Position numbers and translations under genes: made by a program | Origin: CAYMRB01 sp964392615 | GTDB taxonomy: Bacteria; Planctomycetota; UBA8108 | NCBI GenBank assembly: GCA_964392615.1 | Contig: CAYMRB010000195.1 | Location: 1-17,562 of the forward strand | Direction of reading: 5' to 3' | DNA length: 17,562 nt | Shown here: piece after piece, positions 1-7,003 of the stretch | How positions within the stretch are numbered: position 1 is the stretch's first letter | Layout: each line of letters opens with the position of its first letter | Notes under the pieces: generated by a model | The model's input: only the letters and a program-made list of their open reading frames with translations | Databases searched by the model: none | What the model was told of the DNA's origin: nothing

Positions 1-1040
1 ACGGCCGCCTCGCCGTACATCGAGCCGAGCAGCCGGTCGCGCGATGTTGGCGATCCGCCACGCTGCAGGTCGTCGAGCAGCACGTGTCGCACCTGGATCT
101 CCTCCGAGGCGCCGAATGCGAGCATCAGGTTGTCGACGACGCGCAGGGTCGTCAGCTCGAGCGGCGCCATCGTCGTGACGAGTTCCTCATACGTCACGCC
201 TTCGTCGTCCTCCGGCAGCGTGCGATCGGTGATCGTCCCGCTGCGGTGCATCATCGGGATGCCGCTCGGAATGGTCACGACGAGGCTCTTGCGCTGATCT
301 CCCTCGAACATGCGATGGATCCACGCGACGAGCTCCCGCACGTCGACCACGTTCGGATCGAAGCCTTCACCGAAGAGCTTCTTGATCTCCTCGCGGTTCT
401 CGTCGTCGAGAATCGGATAGCGCGGTAGATACATGCGGTGCGCGCCGATCGCGAGGCCGATCTGCAGCGGCAGGCAATTGCTCTTCTCGCCGACGCACTC
501 GACCAAAAACACGGTGCGCTGGTGTCGGCTCTGATCACGCAGGCGATCGATGGCTTCGACGGCCGTGTTGGCCGCGGTGTCCATGCCGATCGACTCGGCG
601 TGAACCCCCTTGTACTCCGTTTCCGGATCGGCGAAGCGCTTCGGATCGAGGAATTCGCCCTCGACGCTCGCCGGGACGAACATCGTCGTCGTCAGGCCGA
701 GATCCTGACGCGAGTAGAGGCGGTGGAGAATCGAGAAGCTTCCGACACCCCCCATCGCGACGACGAGGTCGAACTTCTTCAGCGACTCCGCGACTTGCGG
801 TAGCTCGGCGTCGGCGCCGACGAAATGGGATGACCCGAGGATCGAGCTGCCGCGCGCCAAGATGTGGCCAACGTCGTTCTCCCGCAGCTTCCAGAACTGG
901 CGCCCCTGGATACCGCGGAACCCCTGCTTCGCGCCGTAGACCTCGATATCGCGGTGATTGGCGAGCCTAGTGACGGCGCGGATGCACGCGTTGCCCCCGG
1001 GGGCATCCTTGCCGAGAGACGCGATCAGGCAGCGCAGCAT
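1..1040 (-). CDS. 6-phosphofructokinase-like protein with altered active site (partial, 3' end outside window)
   Basis: Reading the minus strand from ATG at 1040 gives 346 open codons that continue past position 1. GGAGG lies about 8 nt upstream of the ATG and supports this start. The fold signature of the PFK family (PF00365; phosphorylates fructose 6-phosphate in glycolysis) is clear: KDAPGGNACIRAV near residues 11-23, GGVGSF at 97-102, GMDTAANTAVEAIDRLRD near 152-169, SRHQR near 171-175, and QRGGSP followed by DR in the C-terminal part. The usual catalytic residues are widely changed, however. GGD becomes GKD, GGDGS becomes GGVGS (loss of the Mg-binding Asp), TIDND becomes SVEGE, MGR becomes VGE, and the His before QRGG is Asp. 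It may be a regulatory pseudoenzyme or have another substrate. It follows the squalene/phytoene synthase gene on the same strand after 115 bp. Family membership is secure; activity is doubtful. Confidence 0.85.
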   Translation of the reverse strand, partial: MLRCLIASLGKDAPGGNACIRAVTRLANHRDIEVYGAKQGFRGIQGRQFWKLRENDVGHILARGSSILGSSHFVGADAELPQVAESLKKFDLVVAMGGVGSFSILHRLYSRQDLGLTTTMFVPASVEGEFLDPKRFADPETEYKGVHAESIGMDTAANTAVEAIDRLRDQSRHQRTVFLVECVGEKSNCLPLQIGLAIGAHRMYLPRYPILDDENREEIKKLFGEGFDPNVVDVRELVAWIHRMFEGDQRKSLVVTIPSGIPMMHRSGTITDRTLPEDDEGVTYEELVTTMAPLELTTLRVVDNLMLAFGASEEIQVRHVLLDDLQRGGSPTSRDRLLGSMYGEAA

Positions 1041-1155
1041 GAGACGATCCTCCAGCACCGGCAGAGAGTCGGACGGGCGCGCAACACGCCGTCGAGCTGA
1101 GACTCCGGTCAGCGCGCCGGTTCAGTGCCCCGGAATCCCTCTCGACGTTGCCATT

Positions 1156-2259
1156 CTACCGGACACGCGTCGACGACTCCACCGATCCCGGCAGGCCGGA
1201 TTCGCCCTCTCTGGGCTCGAGATGCTGCCACACGGCGCCGGCCCAACGCGTCCACAGCGCGTCGAGACGACGATTCGACCACACCCGCGCCGTCGACGCG
1301 CGCAGCGTGCGGTGGACTTCGCGGCGCGAGATCTTGCGGACGACGCCGGGTGCGCACGGGTCGTCGGCTGCCGCGATGAGCGCGAGCGTACGCAGGCCGA
1401 TCAGGAGCGGCCACGAACACGCCAGACGCAGCGACACGACGCGGCGCGGGATCGCCGCGGCGTACTCCCGGCCGCATTCGTAGTGCTCCATCGTGTGCGC
1501 GAGGAGATCGAGAATGACGGGCCGCACGCGGCTGCGGTCGACCGCGTCGCGCAGCTCGCGCGCCGTCCACCCCACCGCCGCCAGTCGCGGCGCCGGAAGA
1601 TAGCAGCGGCCGATTCCGAGATCGGAATCGACATCGCGCAGGATGTTCGTCATCTGGAGGCCCTTCCCGAAGCGCACGCCGAGCTCGCGCATACGTTGAA
1701 GGTCCCAGGCGCGAAGCGCCGGCAGATGCGTGACGCAGAGGTCGGTCCAGAACTCGCCGACGCAACCGGCCACGTAGTAGCAGTACCGATCGAGCTCGTC
1801 GTCGGAGTCGAGCGCCTCGATCTCGCCGCTCTCCTCGCTCGGGAAGCGCTCGAGGTCCATCTCCATGCCCTGCGTCAGCGTACGGACGAGACGGGAGATG
1901 AGCGCGCGGTCCGTCGACGAAAACGTCTCGAGCACCGCGAAGCAGTCCTCGAGGCGGCACAGGAGTTCGCGCTCCTTCGGCACGGCTTGCGGCTCGCCGA
2001 CGCGTGCGCCGATCCGACGCACCGCGGCCGCGTCCAGGGAGGAGTCGCCGAACTGCGCGCGCAACGTCGCGAGGTGCTCGAGGCGCTCTGCAGCCGGCAG
2101 GAGCCGCGTGTCCGCAATCGTGTCGGCCGCGCGGCAAAACAGATAGCCGAGGCCGATCTGCCGGCGCACGCGACGGGGGACCGCCTTCAGGGTCAGGTAG
2201 AAGCTGCGCGAGACGGCTCGCAGCACCGCGTCGAGTTCCGCGGCGGTCGAAGGGCTCAT
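1156..2259 (-). CDS. Squalene/phytoene synthase family protein
   Basis: The protein has 367 residues from ATG at 2259. Longer in-frame starts exist (to 2328), but MSPSTAAELDAVLRAVSRSFY begins right at the family's conserved N-terminal SRSFY motif, so the shorter start is preferred; no strong ribosome site is visible. Members of this all-alpha family (PF00494) condense two isoprenyl diphosphates head-to-head to make squalene, phytoene or related C30/C40 products. The first Asp-rich motif appears as RAADTIADT (residues 43-51, D46 and D50) and the second as ILRDVDSDLGIGRCYLP (206-222, D209 and D213). YYVAGCVGEFW at 161-171 is also typical. The length fits the family. No hopanoid or carotenoid partner gene is in the window, so the product cannot be named. 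The gene is divergent from the rhomboid gene across a 107-bp spacer. Confidence 0.9.
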   Translation of the reverse strand: MSPSTAAELDAVLRAVSRSFYLTLKAVPRRVRRQIGLGYLFCRAADTIADTRLLPAAERLEHLATLRAQFGDSSLDAAAVRRIGARVGEPQAVPKERELLCRLEDCFAVLETFSSTDRALISRLVRTLTQGMEMDLERFPSEESGEIEALDSDDELDRYCYYVAGCVGEFWTDLCVTHLPALRAWDLQRMRELGVRFGKGLQMTNILRDVDSDLGIGRCYLPAPRLAAVGWTARELRDAVDRSRVRPVILDLLAHTMEHYECGREYAAAIPRRVVSLRLACSWPLLIGLRTLALIAAADDPCAPGVVRKISRREVHRTLRASTARVWSNRRLDALWTRWAGAVWQHLEPREGESGLPGSVESSTRVR

Positions 2260-2299
2260 GCCGAGCAGGATACCACGCGCCGGTTTTGCCGTCGTCCTC

Positions 2300-2328
2300 T
2301 TGTCCGCCGCCACAGACGTGCCTATCAT
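2300..2328 (+). promoter_or_regulatory. Putative sigma-70-type promoter for the rhomboid gene
   Basis: A TTGTCC hexamer at 2300-2305 and a TATCAT hexamer at 2323-2328 are separated by 17 bp. They match the -35 and -10 consensus at 4 of 6 and 5 of 6 positions. Initiation would fall near 2335, leaving a leader of about 30 nt before the TTG start at 2367. This is a pattern match only, in the divergent spacer between the synthase and rhomboid genes. Confidence 0.4.
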
Positions 2329-2354
2329 GGTCTCGCCGACGTCTCAATCCGAGC

Positions 2355-2359
2355 AGGAG
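2355..2359 (+). promoter_or_regulatory. Ribosome binding site deciding a TTG start
   Basis: AGGAG sits 7 nt upstream of the TTG at 2367. The only in-frame ATG codons nearby lie either far upstream, inside the divergent synthase gene, or inside the first transmembrane segment (from about residue 17). The TTG is therefore the best-supported start of the rhomboid gene. Confidence 0.65.
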
Positions 2360-2366
2360 CCCCCCA

Positions 2367-3098
2367 TTGCGCCGCAGATTCGCCGACGATTTCCCGATCA
2401 CCAGCCTGATTCTGATGCTGATGGTCGGCCTCTTCATCATCGAGGTCCTCGCGACGCGTCGATTCGCCCAAGGCGACTGGGAGCTCACGCTGATGATGTG
2501 GATCGACGGCCGCGCGTCGGCGGCCCTCGGCTCGATGATCCCCAACCTCGCATTCCGCGGCGAGGTCTGGCGCCTCGTGACGCCGATCTTCCTGCACGGC
2601 ATGCTGCCGCACCTGTTCATGAACGCCTACGTGCTGTGGGATATCGGCCGCTTCTGCGAGGCGCAGCTCTCCTCGACGAAGTTCTTCACGATCTTCATCC
2701 TGTGCGGCATCGGCGGATCGGTCGGCACGACCGTGTCGTGTTGGATTCAGTACTCCGGACTTCCGCCGTGGTATCAGTCCGTCGGCGCGTCCGGCGCGAT
2801 CTTCGGGCTGATCGGCGTCGTCCTCGTCTACTCGATCAAGGAGAAGCACCGGGAGCTGCGCCAGGGCCTGATCCGCTGGATCGTGATCATGGCGGTGCTG
2901 TCGTTCTTCATTCCGAACATCGACCACGGCGGACACATCGGCGGCTTCGTCACCGGCTGCCTCCTCGGCCTGACGGTCAAGGACTACACGACGAGCACGA
3001 CCGCCGAGCGCTGGCGCATTCCGAGCTACATCACCGGAGCCGTCGTCGCGGCGAGCCTCGGCATCGCGCTTTACCGCTACTTCATTTCGACGCGGTAA
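2367..3098 (+). CDS. Rhomboid family intramembrane serine protease
   Basis: The protein has 243 residues from a TTG start with AGGAG 7 nt upstream. It is a polytopic inner-membrane protease that cleaves substrate transmembrane helices. The rhomboid hallmarks are in order: FLHGMLPHLFMNAY at residues 75-88 (with H77, H82, N86), the catalytic serine S142 in SVGASGAIFG (138-147), and the catalytic histidine H190 in DHGGHIGGF (186-194). Hydrophobic segments occur near residues 11-30, 68-92, 105-125, 139-157, 170-184, 187-204 and 220-238, giving six to seven helices. The basic start MRRRF fits a cytosolic N-terminus. Length is normal for a bacterial core rhomboid. Substrates cannot be inferred. The downstream gene begins about 250 bp later, beyond a palindromic repeat, so the two are probably not one transcription unit. 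Confidence 0.93.
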   Translation: MRRRFADDFPITSLILMLMVGLFIIEVLATRRFAQGDWELTLMMWIDGRASAALGSMIPNLAFRGEVWRLVTPIFLHGMLPHLFMNAYVLWDIGRFCEAQLSSTKFFTIFILCGIGGSVGTTVSCWIQYSGLPPWYQSVGASGAIFGLIGVVLVYSIKEKHRELRQGLIRWIVIMAVLSFFIPNIDHGGHIGGFVTGCLLGLTVKDYTTSTTAERWRIPSYITGAVVAASLGIALYRYFISTR

Positions 3099-3137
3099 TC
3101 GGCGCGCCGTACCACGGGGCGAAGTGGTCGATACACA

Positions 3138-3297
3138 GGGCATGGGCTGGCCGCGAAGGTCCGTGCCGCAGCTTCCGGGAGTCGTTCGTGTGGCAGCCCC
3201 TGCCCGGCGGAGTTGGATCCGACCGCTTCGCGGCGGCTCAACTCCGCGCCGGTTGCCGCAAGGCCGCGGCGCCAACCGTCGTCACCCAGCCCATGCC
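3138..3297 (+). repeat. Interspersed palindromic repeat, copy A
   Basis: This copy occupies most of the rhomboid-PQQ spacer. It opens with GGGCATGGGCTGG (3138-3150) and closes with CCAGCCCATGCC (3286-3297), giving a perfect 12-bp inverted repeat with an outer span of 159 bp. GGGCATGGGCTG also pairs internally with CAGCCCCTGCCC at 3194-3205 (11 of 12). A second hairpin has arms GGAGTTG (3209-3215) and CAACTCC (3239-3245), with CCGC-TTC-GCGG nested inside (3223-3233). The block from 3138 to about 3248 is clearly related to copies at 11271-11415 and 11443-11507. No convincing coding frame crosses it. Confidence 0.75.
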
Positions 3298-3346
3298 GAA
3301 TTTGCTTTGGTCGCCTCGGACCGCCACTTACGATCTCAAGGGCCCG

Positions 3347-6300
3347 ATGAGAGAGGGCGTGAACTCCACGAAACCACAGCGAGAGAGCTCGAGGCCAGTG
3401 CGGCGGTCGACATTCCGGAAAGTCGCCACATGGCTCGTCGCGGCGCTTTTGTGGGCGGGCGGTATCGATCGAGTGGCCGCGGACGCGGTCGACGCGAGCA
3501 CCGACAACCCGGCCGCGGACGATAGCGCGCCGCCGAACACGAAGGAGGATCTGCCGCCGGAGTACCGCAGCGGCGCGCAGGTCAAGGAGCGCCATCAGGT
3601 CGAGTCGCGCCTGCGCCGCGCCGAGGACCACTTCTCGAAGCGCGAGTGGGTCGACGGCTTCGCGCTCCTCGACGAGGTCCTCGCCGAGGTCACGTCCCCG
3701 GAGCACCGCCGACGCCTGCTGCTCGAGGCCGCCAAGCGGCGCCGCGAGGCCGAGAAGGCCGCGCGCAAGAAGGCGGAGGAAGAGAACGCGGACGACGGCG
3801 ACTTCGCGGTGCAGGCCGTGCAGCTCGGCCCCGGCGCTGCGGGCGGCGGTGCCGTGGAGATCGTCGGCGACGACGCGCGCAGCCCGACCGTCGAGGTCTA
3901 CAGCCGCGACGGCATCCTGTACCACCGCGTCGCGGACAGCGCGCGCGTCCGGCTGCTCGACCTGCCCGAAGCGGCGCGCACCCTGTGGGTGCGGACCTAC
4001 GAGTCGCCGGCGTCCGAAGCACTCGCGGCAGCGCTCGAGAGGCGGTTCGATGGGTCGATCGGCTCCGGTTCCGCGGCCGCGTTGCGGCGCATCGCCGAGC
4101 GCTACCCGCTGACGCGGGCCGGCCGGCGCGCGTGGTGCGAGCTCGCGGCGCGTCTGGCCGACGCCGGGCATGTGGCGGCGGCCGCGGCGGCGCTCGACGT
4201 CCGTCTGGCGCTGCCGTTCGACGACGGGGACGTTGACGACGACGGCGCGTCCGGCCTCGACCGCGCGCAAGTCCTCGCCCACGCGGCCTACCTGCACCTC
4301 TTCAGCGGTCACGCGGCCACGGGGGAGCTCTATCTCGCCGAGGTCCGCCGCTCGCATCCGGATGCGCTGATCCCGCTGCGCGGCGCGGCGACGCTCGGCG
4401 CCGCGATCGGCGACGACCCGCTCTTCGAGAAGCTCCGCGCGTGGGCAACCGAGCGCTCCACGCCTCCGTCGACCTGGACGGCACCGCAATCGTCGTACGC
4501 CCATGTCGCTGTCGAAATCGAATCCGACGCACTCCCGGAGATCGGCACCGAGCTGCGCTGGCTCCATCGTCTGCGCGCTCGCAAGGAGTTCGAGCGCACG
4601 AAGGACAATCGGGCTCAGCTCTACCGCGGCACCTATCCGGTGCTGCAGCTCGTCGCGCTCGACTCGACGATCTACACGCGCCACGGCGCGGACGTCGTCG
4701 CGGTCGACCTCGAGAGCGGCGAGGAACGCTGGCGCGCAGCGATCGAAGCGGACTACACGCCAACGACGCCAAACCGGTACGCCTATCGCTCGAGCACGCG
4801 CGGCTACGAGGACTACTCCGACCTCGGCGGCAAGAGTCTGACGCTCTTCCACGACCCGGGGCGCGGCGGACGCAAGCCGCGCGACACGATCGTCGTCGTC
4901 GACGGCACGAGCGCCGCCGACATCACGAAGTCGGGCCAGGCGACGTATCGCGGCAACCGGCTGCTCGCGTTCGACGCTCGCAGCGGCAAGCGCTTGTGGT
5001 CGCTCGGCGGCGCCGAGTCCGAGCGCGATCCGCTGCACGGCCTCGCGTTTCGCGCCGCGCCGATCCCCGCGGGCGACGTGCTCGTCGCGCCGGCGATCCG
5101 CGAGAGCGGCTTCTACATCGCAGGCGTCTCGCTCGACGGCAAGCTGGTGTGGCTGACGCGCCTCTACGCGTTCAACGCCGCGTACTACCAGCGCTACGGC
5201 AGCGCGATGCAACAGAGCGCGGCGGTCGCGGCGAGCAATGGCGTCGTCTGGGCGGCGCCCGGCGACGGTTTCGTGTCGGCGCTCGACGCATCGAGCGGCC
5301 GCTTGCTCTGGATGACGCGCTACAAGTCGAACCTGCGGCGACACGGATCGGGCGGCACCCACTGGGTGCACTCGCACCCGATCCTGGCGCGCGACGACGA
5401 GGGCGCTCTGCTCATCGCGGTGCCTCAAGACAGCGACTACATCACGGTCCTCGATCCGATGACGGGGAGCCTCGTGTGGGAGAAGGAGCTCGGCCCATCG
5501 CAAAGCGTCCTCGTCGGCTGCGACGACGAGCGGCTCTACGTCGCCGGCACGGAGATCCGCGCGTTCGCATGGCGCACGGGAGACGAGATCTGGAAGCACG
5601 AGCCGCGATCGAGCGGCGCAGGTCTCGGCTTCGTCGCGGGCGGACGCCTCTACCTGCCCCGCTCCGGAGGCACGATCGAGGTGCTCGACGCGACGACGGG
5701 CGACGAGACCGCAGCGCTGACCGTCCTCGATCCACGCGTTCCCCGCGGGTACCCGTTCAACCTGTTCCCGATCGACAAGCATCTCCTCGCGCTCGGCAGC
5801 TGGGGCCTCGCATCCATCCTGCCGCAGTCCGCCTCGTGGCAGCGCCTCGACGCCGCCTCCGACGCGAAGCGATACGAGAAGGCCCGCCTGCTGATCTCGG
5901 AACGCGAGTACGACAAGGCGCTCGACATCATCTACGACCTGATCGGCAAGACGCGCAGCAAGGGCCTGCGGCGCCGCCTGGCCGGCAGCTTGCGCAGCAC
6001 GGTCAGCCGCGCCGCGAACGAGTCGAAGGACCCGGCCTACATCGCGAGGCTCCTCGCGTTCCACACCGCCGAGAAGAAGCGCGCCGCCGAAATCGCGCGC
6101 GACAAGGAACCGAGGAAGGCGCCGCCGCCGATCATCGCCAAGCGAGCGGACGAGCTGACGTGGCGCCTGCGCGAGGCCGACCTGCTTGCGAAGAAGGCGG
6201 CGAAGCCGACGCTCGAGGCCTACACCGCACTGCTGGCCGAGGACGGCTACACCGCGACGTCGCCGGACGGCAACCTGGTCGACGTGCGCATCTACGCATC

Positions 6301-7003
6301 GGACATGCTGCGGTCGCTGCGGTATCCGGAGCCGGAGGCCGACTCCGACTCCGACTCCGACTCCGACTCCGACGCCGACGCCGACTCCGACGCCGACCCG
6401 TCGAGCTGGACGCGGCCTCGTGAGATCGCGTATCGTCGCACGCGTCACGTCTCGTCACGAACCGTGGGTCTGTCAAAGGAGTGTGACCGTGCGCCGCCTT
6501 CTCGTGAGAACGCTGTCCGCGCACCGCTTCGCCGCGGTGCTCTTCGTGTCGGCTTTGGCACTTGCGCGCGGCGTGTCCGCGGACGACGCGCAGCTCGTCG
6601 ACAAAACGCTCGTCGTCTGGGCCGCGCCAGCGACACTCGATCAGCGCGGCGGCTCGGCGCTCACCGTCGACGCGAACGGTCCGGACCGTTTCGACGCGAT
6701 CGTCCTCGGCGAGCTGACCCCACGCGTGTGGATGGCCGGCAGCAACAACTTCGCACGCACGCACGAAGACCAGCAGGACTGGCCGCGCGAAACCGCACCG
6801 CCGGATCGCTTCGTGCAGATCGCGATCACCTACGCGGAGCGCGAGGTCGTGATCTATCGCGATGGCGAGGTCTACGCGAAGTACACCATGAAGAGCCCGC
6901 CGCACGCCTTCGGTCCGGAAGCGGCCGTCCTGATCGGCCCGCGACACCTGCTCGGCAAGAAGGACCGCTTCGTCGGGCGCATTCGCGACGCTCGCATCTA
7001 TGA
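3347..7003 (+). CDS. Exported PQQ-type beta-propeller protein with Asp-Ser tract; true C-terminus uncertain
   Basis: The ATG at 3347 gives a signal peptide: basic RRSTFRK, then a hydrophobic VATWLVAALLWAGG stretch, with cleavage near VAADA. A TPR-like helical region follows (about residues 60-360). Then come PQQ-type propeller blades (about 430-835), recognised by repeats such as VVAVDLESGEERW, LLAFDARSGKRLW, VSALDASSGRLLW, ITVLDPMTGSLVW and IEVLDATTGDE. A charged helical tail (840-990) and a DS/DA tract (D999-D1017) end the convincing part. Such propellers act as extracytoplasmic binding or scaffold domains; no PQQ enzyme residues are claimed. After the tract the frame has no stop until 7003, which puts 515 nt inside the next gene as Arg-rich, shadow-like sequence. 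A stop at 6421-6423 in another frame would end the protein at about 1,025 residues if a frameshift lies near the tract. The coding region to about 6400 is secure; the end is not. Confidence 0.8.
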   Translation: MREGVNSTKPQRESSRPVRRSTFRKVATWLVAALLWAGGIDRVAADAVDASTDNPAADDSAPPNTKEDLPPEYRSGAQVKERHQVESRLRRAEDHFSKREWVDGFALLDEVLAEVTSPEHRRRLLLEAAKRRREAEKAARKKAEEENADDGDFAVQAVQLGPGAAGGGAVEIVGDDARSPTVEVYSRDGILYHRVADSARVRLLDLPEAARTLWVRTYESPASEALAAALERRFDGSIGSGSAAALRRIAERYPLTRAGRRAWCELAARLADAGHVAAAAAALDVRLALPFDDGDVDDDGASGLDRAQVLAHAAYLHLFSGHAATGELYLAEVRRSHPDALIPLRGAATLGAAIGDDPLFEKLRAWATERSTPPSTWTAPQSSYAHVAVEIESDALPEIGTELRWLHRLRARKEFERTKDNRAQLYRGTYPVLQLVALDSTIYTRHGADVVAVDLESGEERWRAAIEADYTPTTPNRYAYRSSTRGYEDYSDLGGKSLTLFHDPGRGGRKPRDTIVVVDGTSAADITKSGQATYRGNRLLAFDARSGKRLWSLGGAESERDPLHGLAFRAAPIPAGDVLVAPAIRESGFYIAGVSLDGKLVWLTRLYAFNAAYYQRYGSAMQQSAAVAASNGVVWAAPGDGFVSALDASSGRLLWMTRYKSNLRRHGSGGTHWVHSHPILARDDEGALLIAVPQDSDYITVLDPMTGSLVWEKELGPSQSVLVGCDDERLYVAGTEIRAFAWRTGDEIWKHEPRSSGAGLGFVAGGRLYLPRSGGTIEVLDATTGDETAALTVLDPRVPRGYPFNLFPIDKHLLALGSWGLASILPQSASWQRLDAASDAKRYEKARLLISEREYDKALDIIYDLIGKTRSKGLRRRLAGSLRSTVSRAANESKDPAYIARLLAFHTAEKKRAAEIARDKEPRKAPPPIIAKRADELTWRLREADLLAKKAAKPTLEAYTALLAEDGYTATSPDGNLVDVRIYASDMLRSLRYPEPEADSDSDSDSDSDADADSDADPSSWTRPREIAYRRTRHVSSRTVGLSKECDRAPPSRENAVRAPLRRGALRVGFGTCARRVRGRRAARRQNARRLGRASDTRSARRLGAHRRRERSGPFRRDRPRRADPTRVDGRQQQLRTHARRPAGLAARNRTAGSLRADRDHLRGARGRDLSRWRGLREVHHEEPAARLRSGSGRPDRPATPARQEGPLRRAHSRRSHL
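6341..6397 (+). repeat. Hexanucleotide tandem tract (GACTCC/GACGCC)
   Basis: Nine and a half units of GACTCC or GACGCC encode a 19-residue Asp-Ser/Asp-Ala stretch near the end of the PQQ protein. The 6-bp unit keeps the frame, so ordinary slippage would add or remove dipeptides rather than shift the frame. The tract is low-complexity and is also a likely place for assembly or sequencing error, which matters because the reading frame loses its stop directly afterwards. Confidence 0.85.
6475..6481 (+). promoter_or_regulatory. Ribosome binding site deciding the GH32-like start
   Basis: AAAGGAG lies 7 nt before the GTG at 6489. A nearer in-frame GTG at 6483 is only 1 nt away and so cannot use it. 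The site also argues that translation starts here, independently of the open frame that enters from the upstream gene. Confidence 0.6.

Noticed and set aside
958..2409. Plus-strand open frame across the synthase gene
   Set aside because: Arg-rich and antisense to the conserved squalene/phytoene synthase motifs; no ribosome site or recognisable domain.
2258..3346. Extending the PQQ gene upstream in the same open frame
   Set aside because: It would overlap the whole rhomboid gene in another frame; the extension is low-complexity, and the signal peptide only begins after the ATG at 3347.
3077..6448. Very long minus-strand open frame (over 1,100 codons) opposite the PQQ gene
   Set aside because: It is Arg/Ala/Val-rich without domain motifs and lies exactly antisense to a gene with clear signal peptide and propeller repeats; long shadow frames are expected at this GC content.
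6186..6488. Extending the GH32-like gene upstream through a Thr-Pro repeat in the same frame
   Set aside because: That stretch is the out-of-frame reading of the PQQ Asp-Ser tract; the ribosome site at 6475-6481 and the signal peptide fix the start at 6489.
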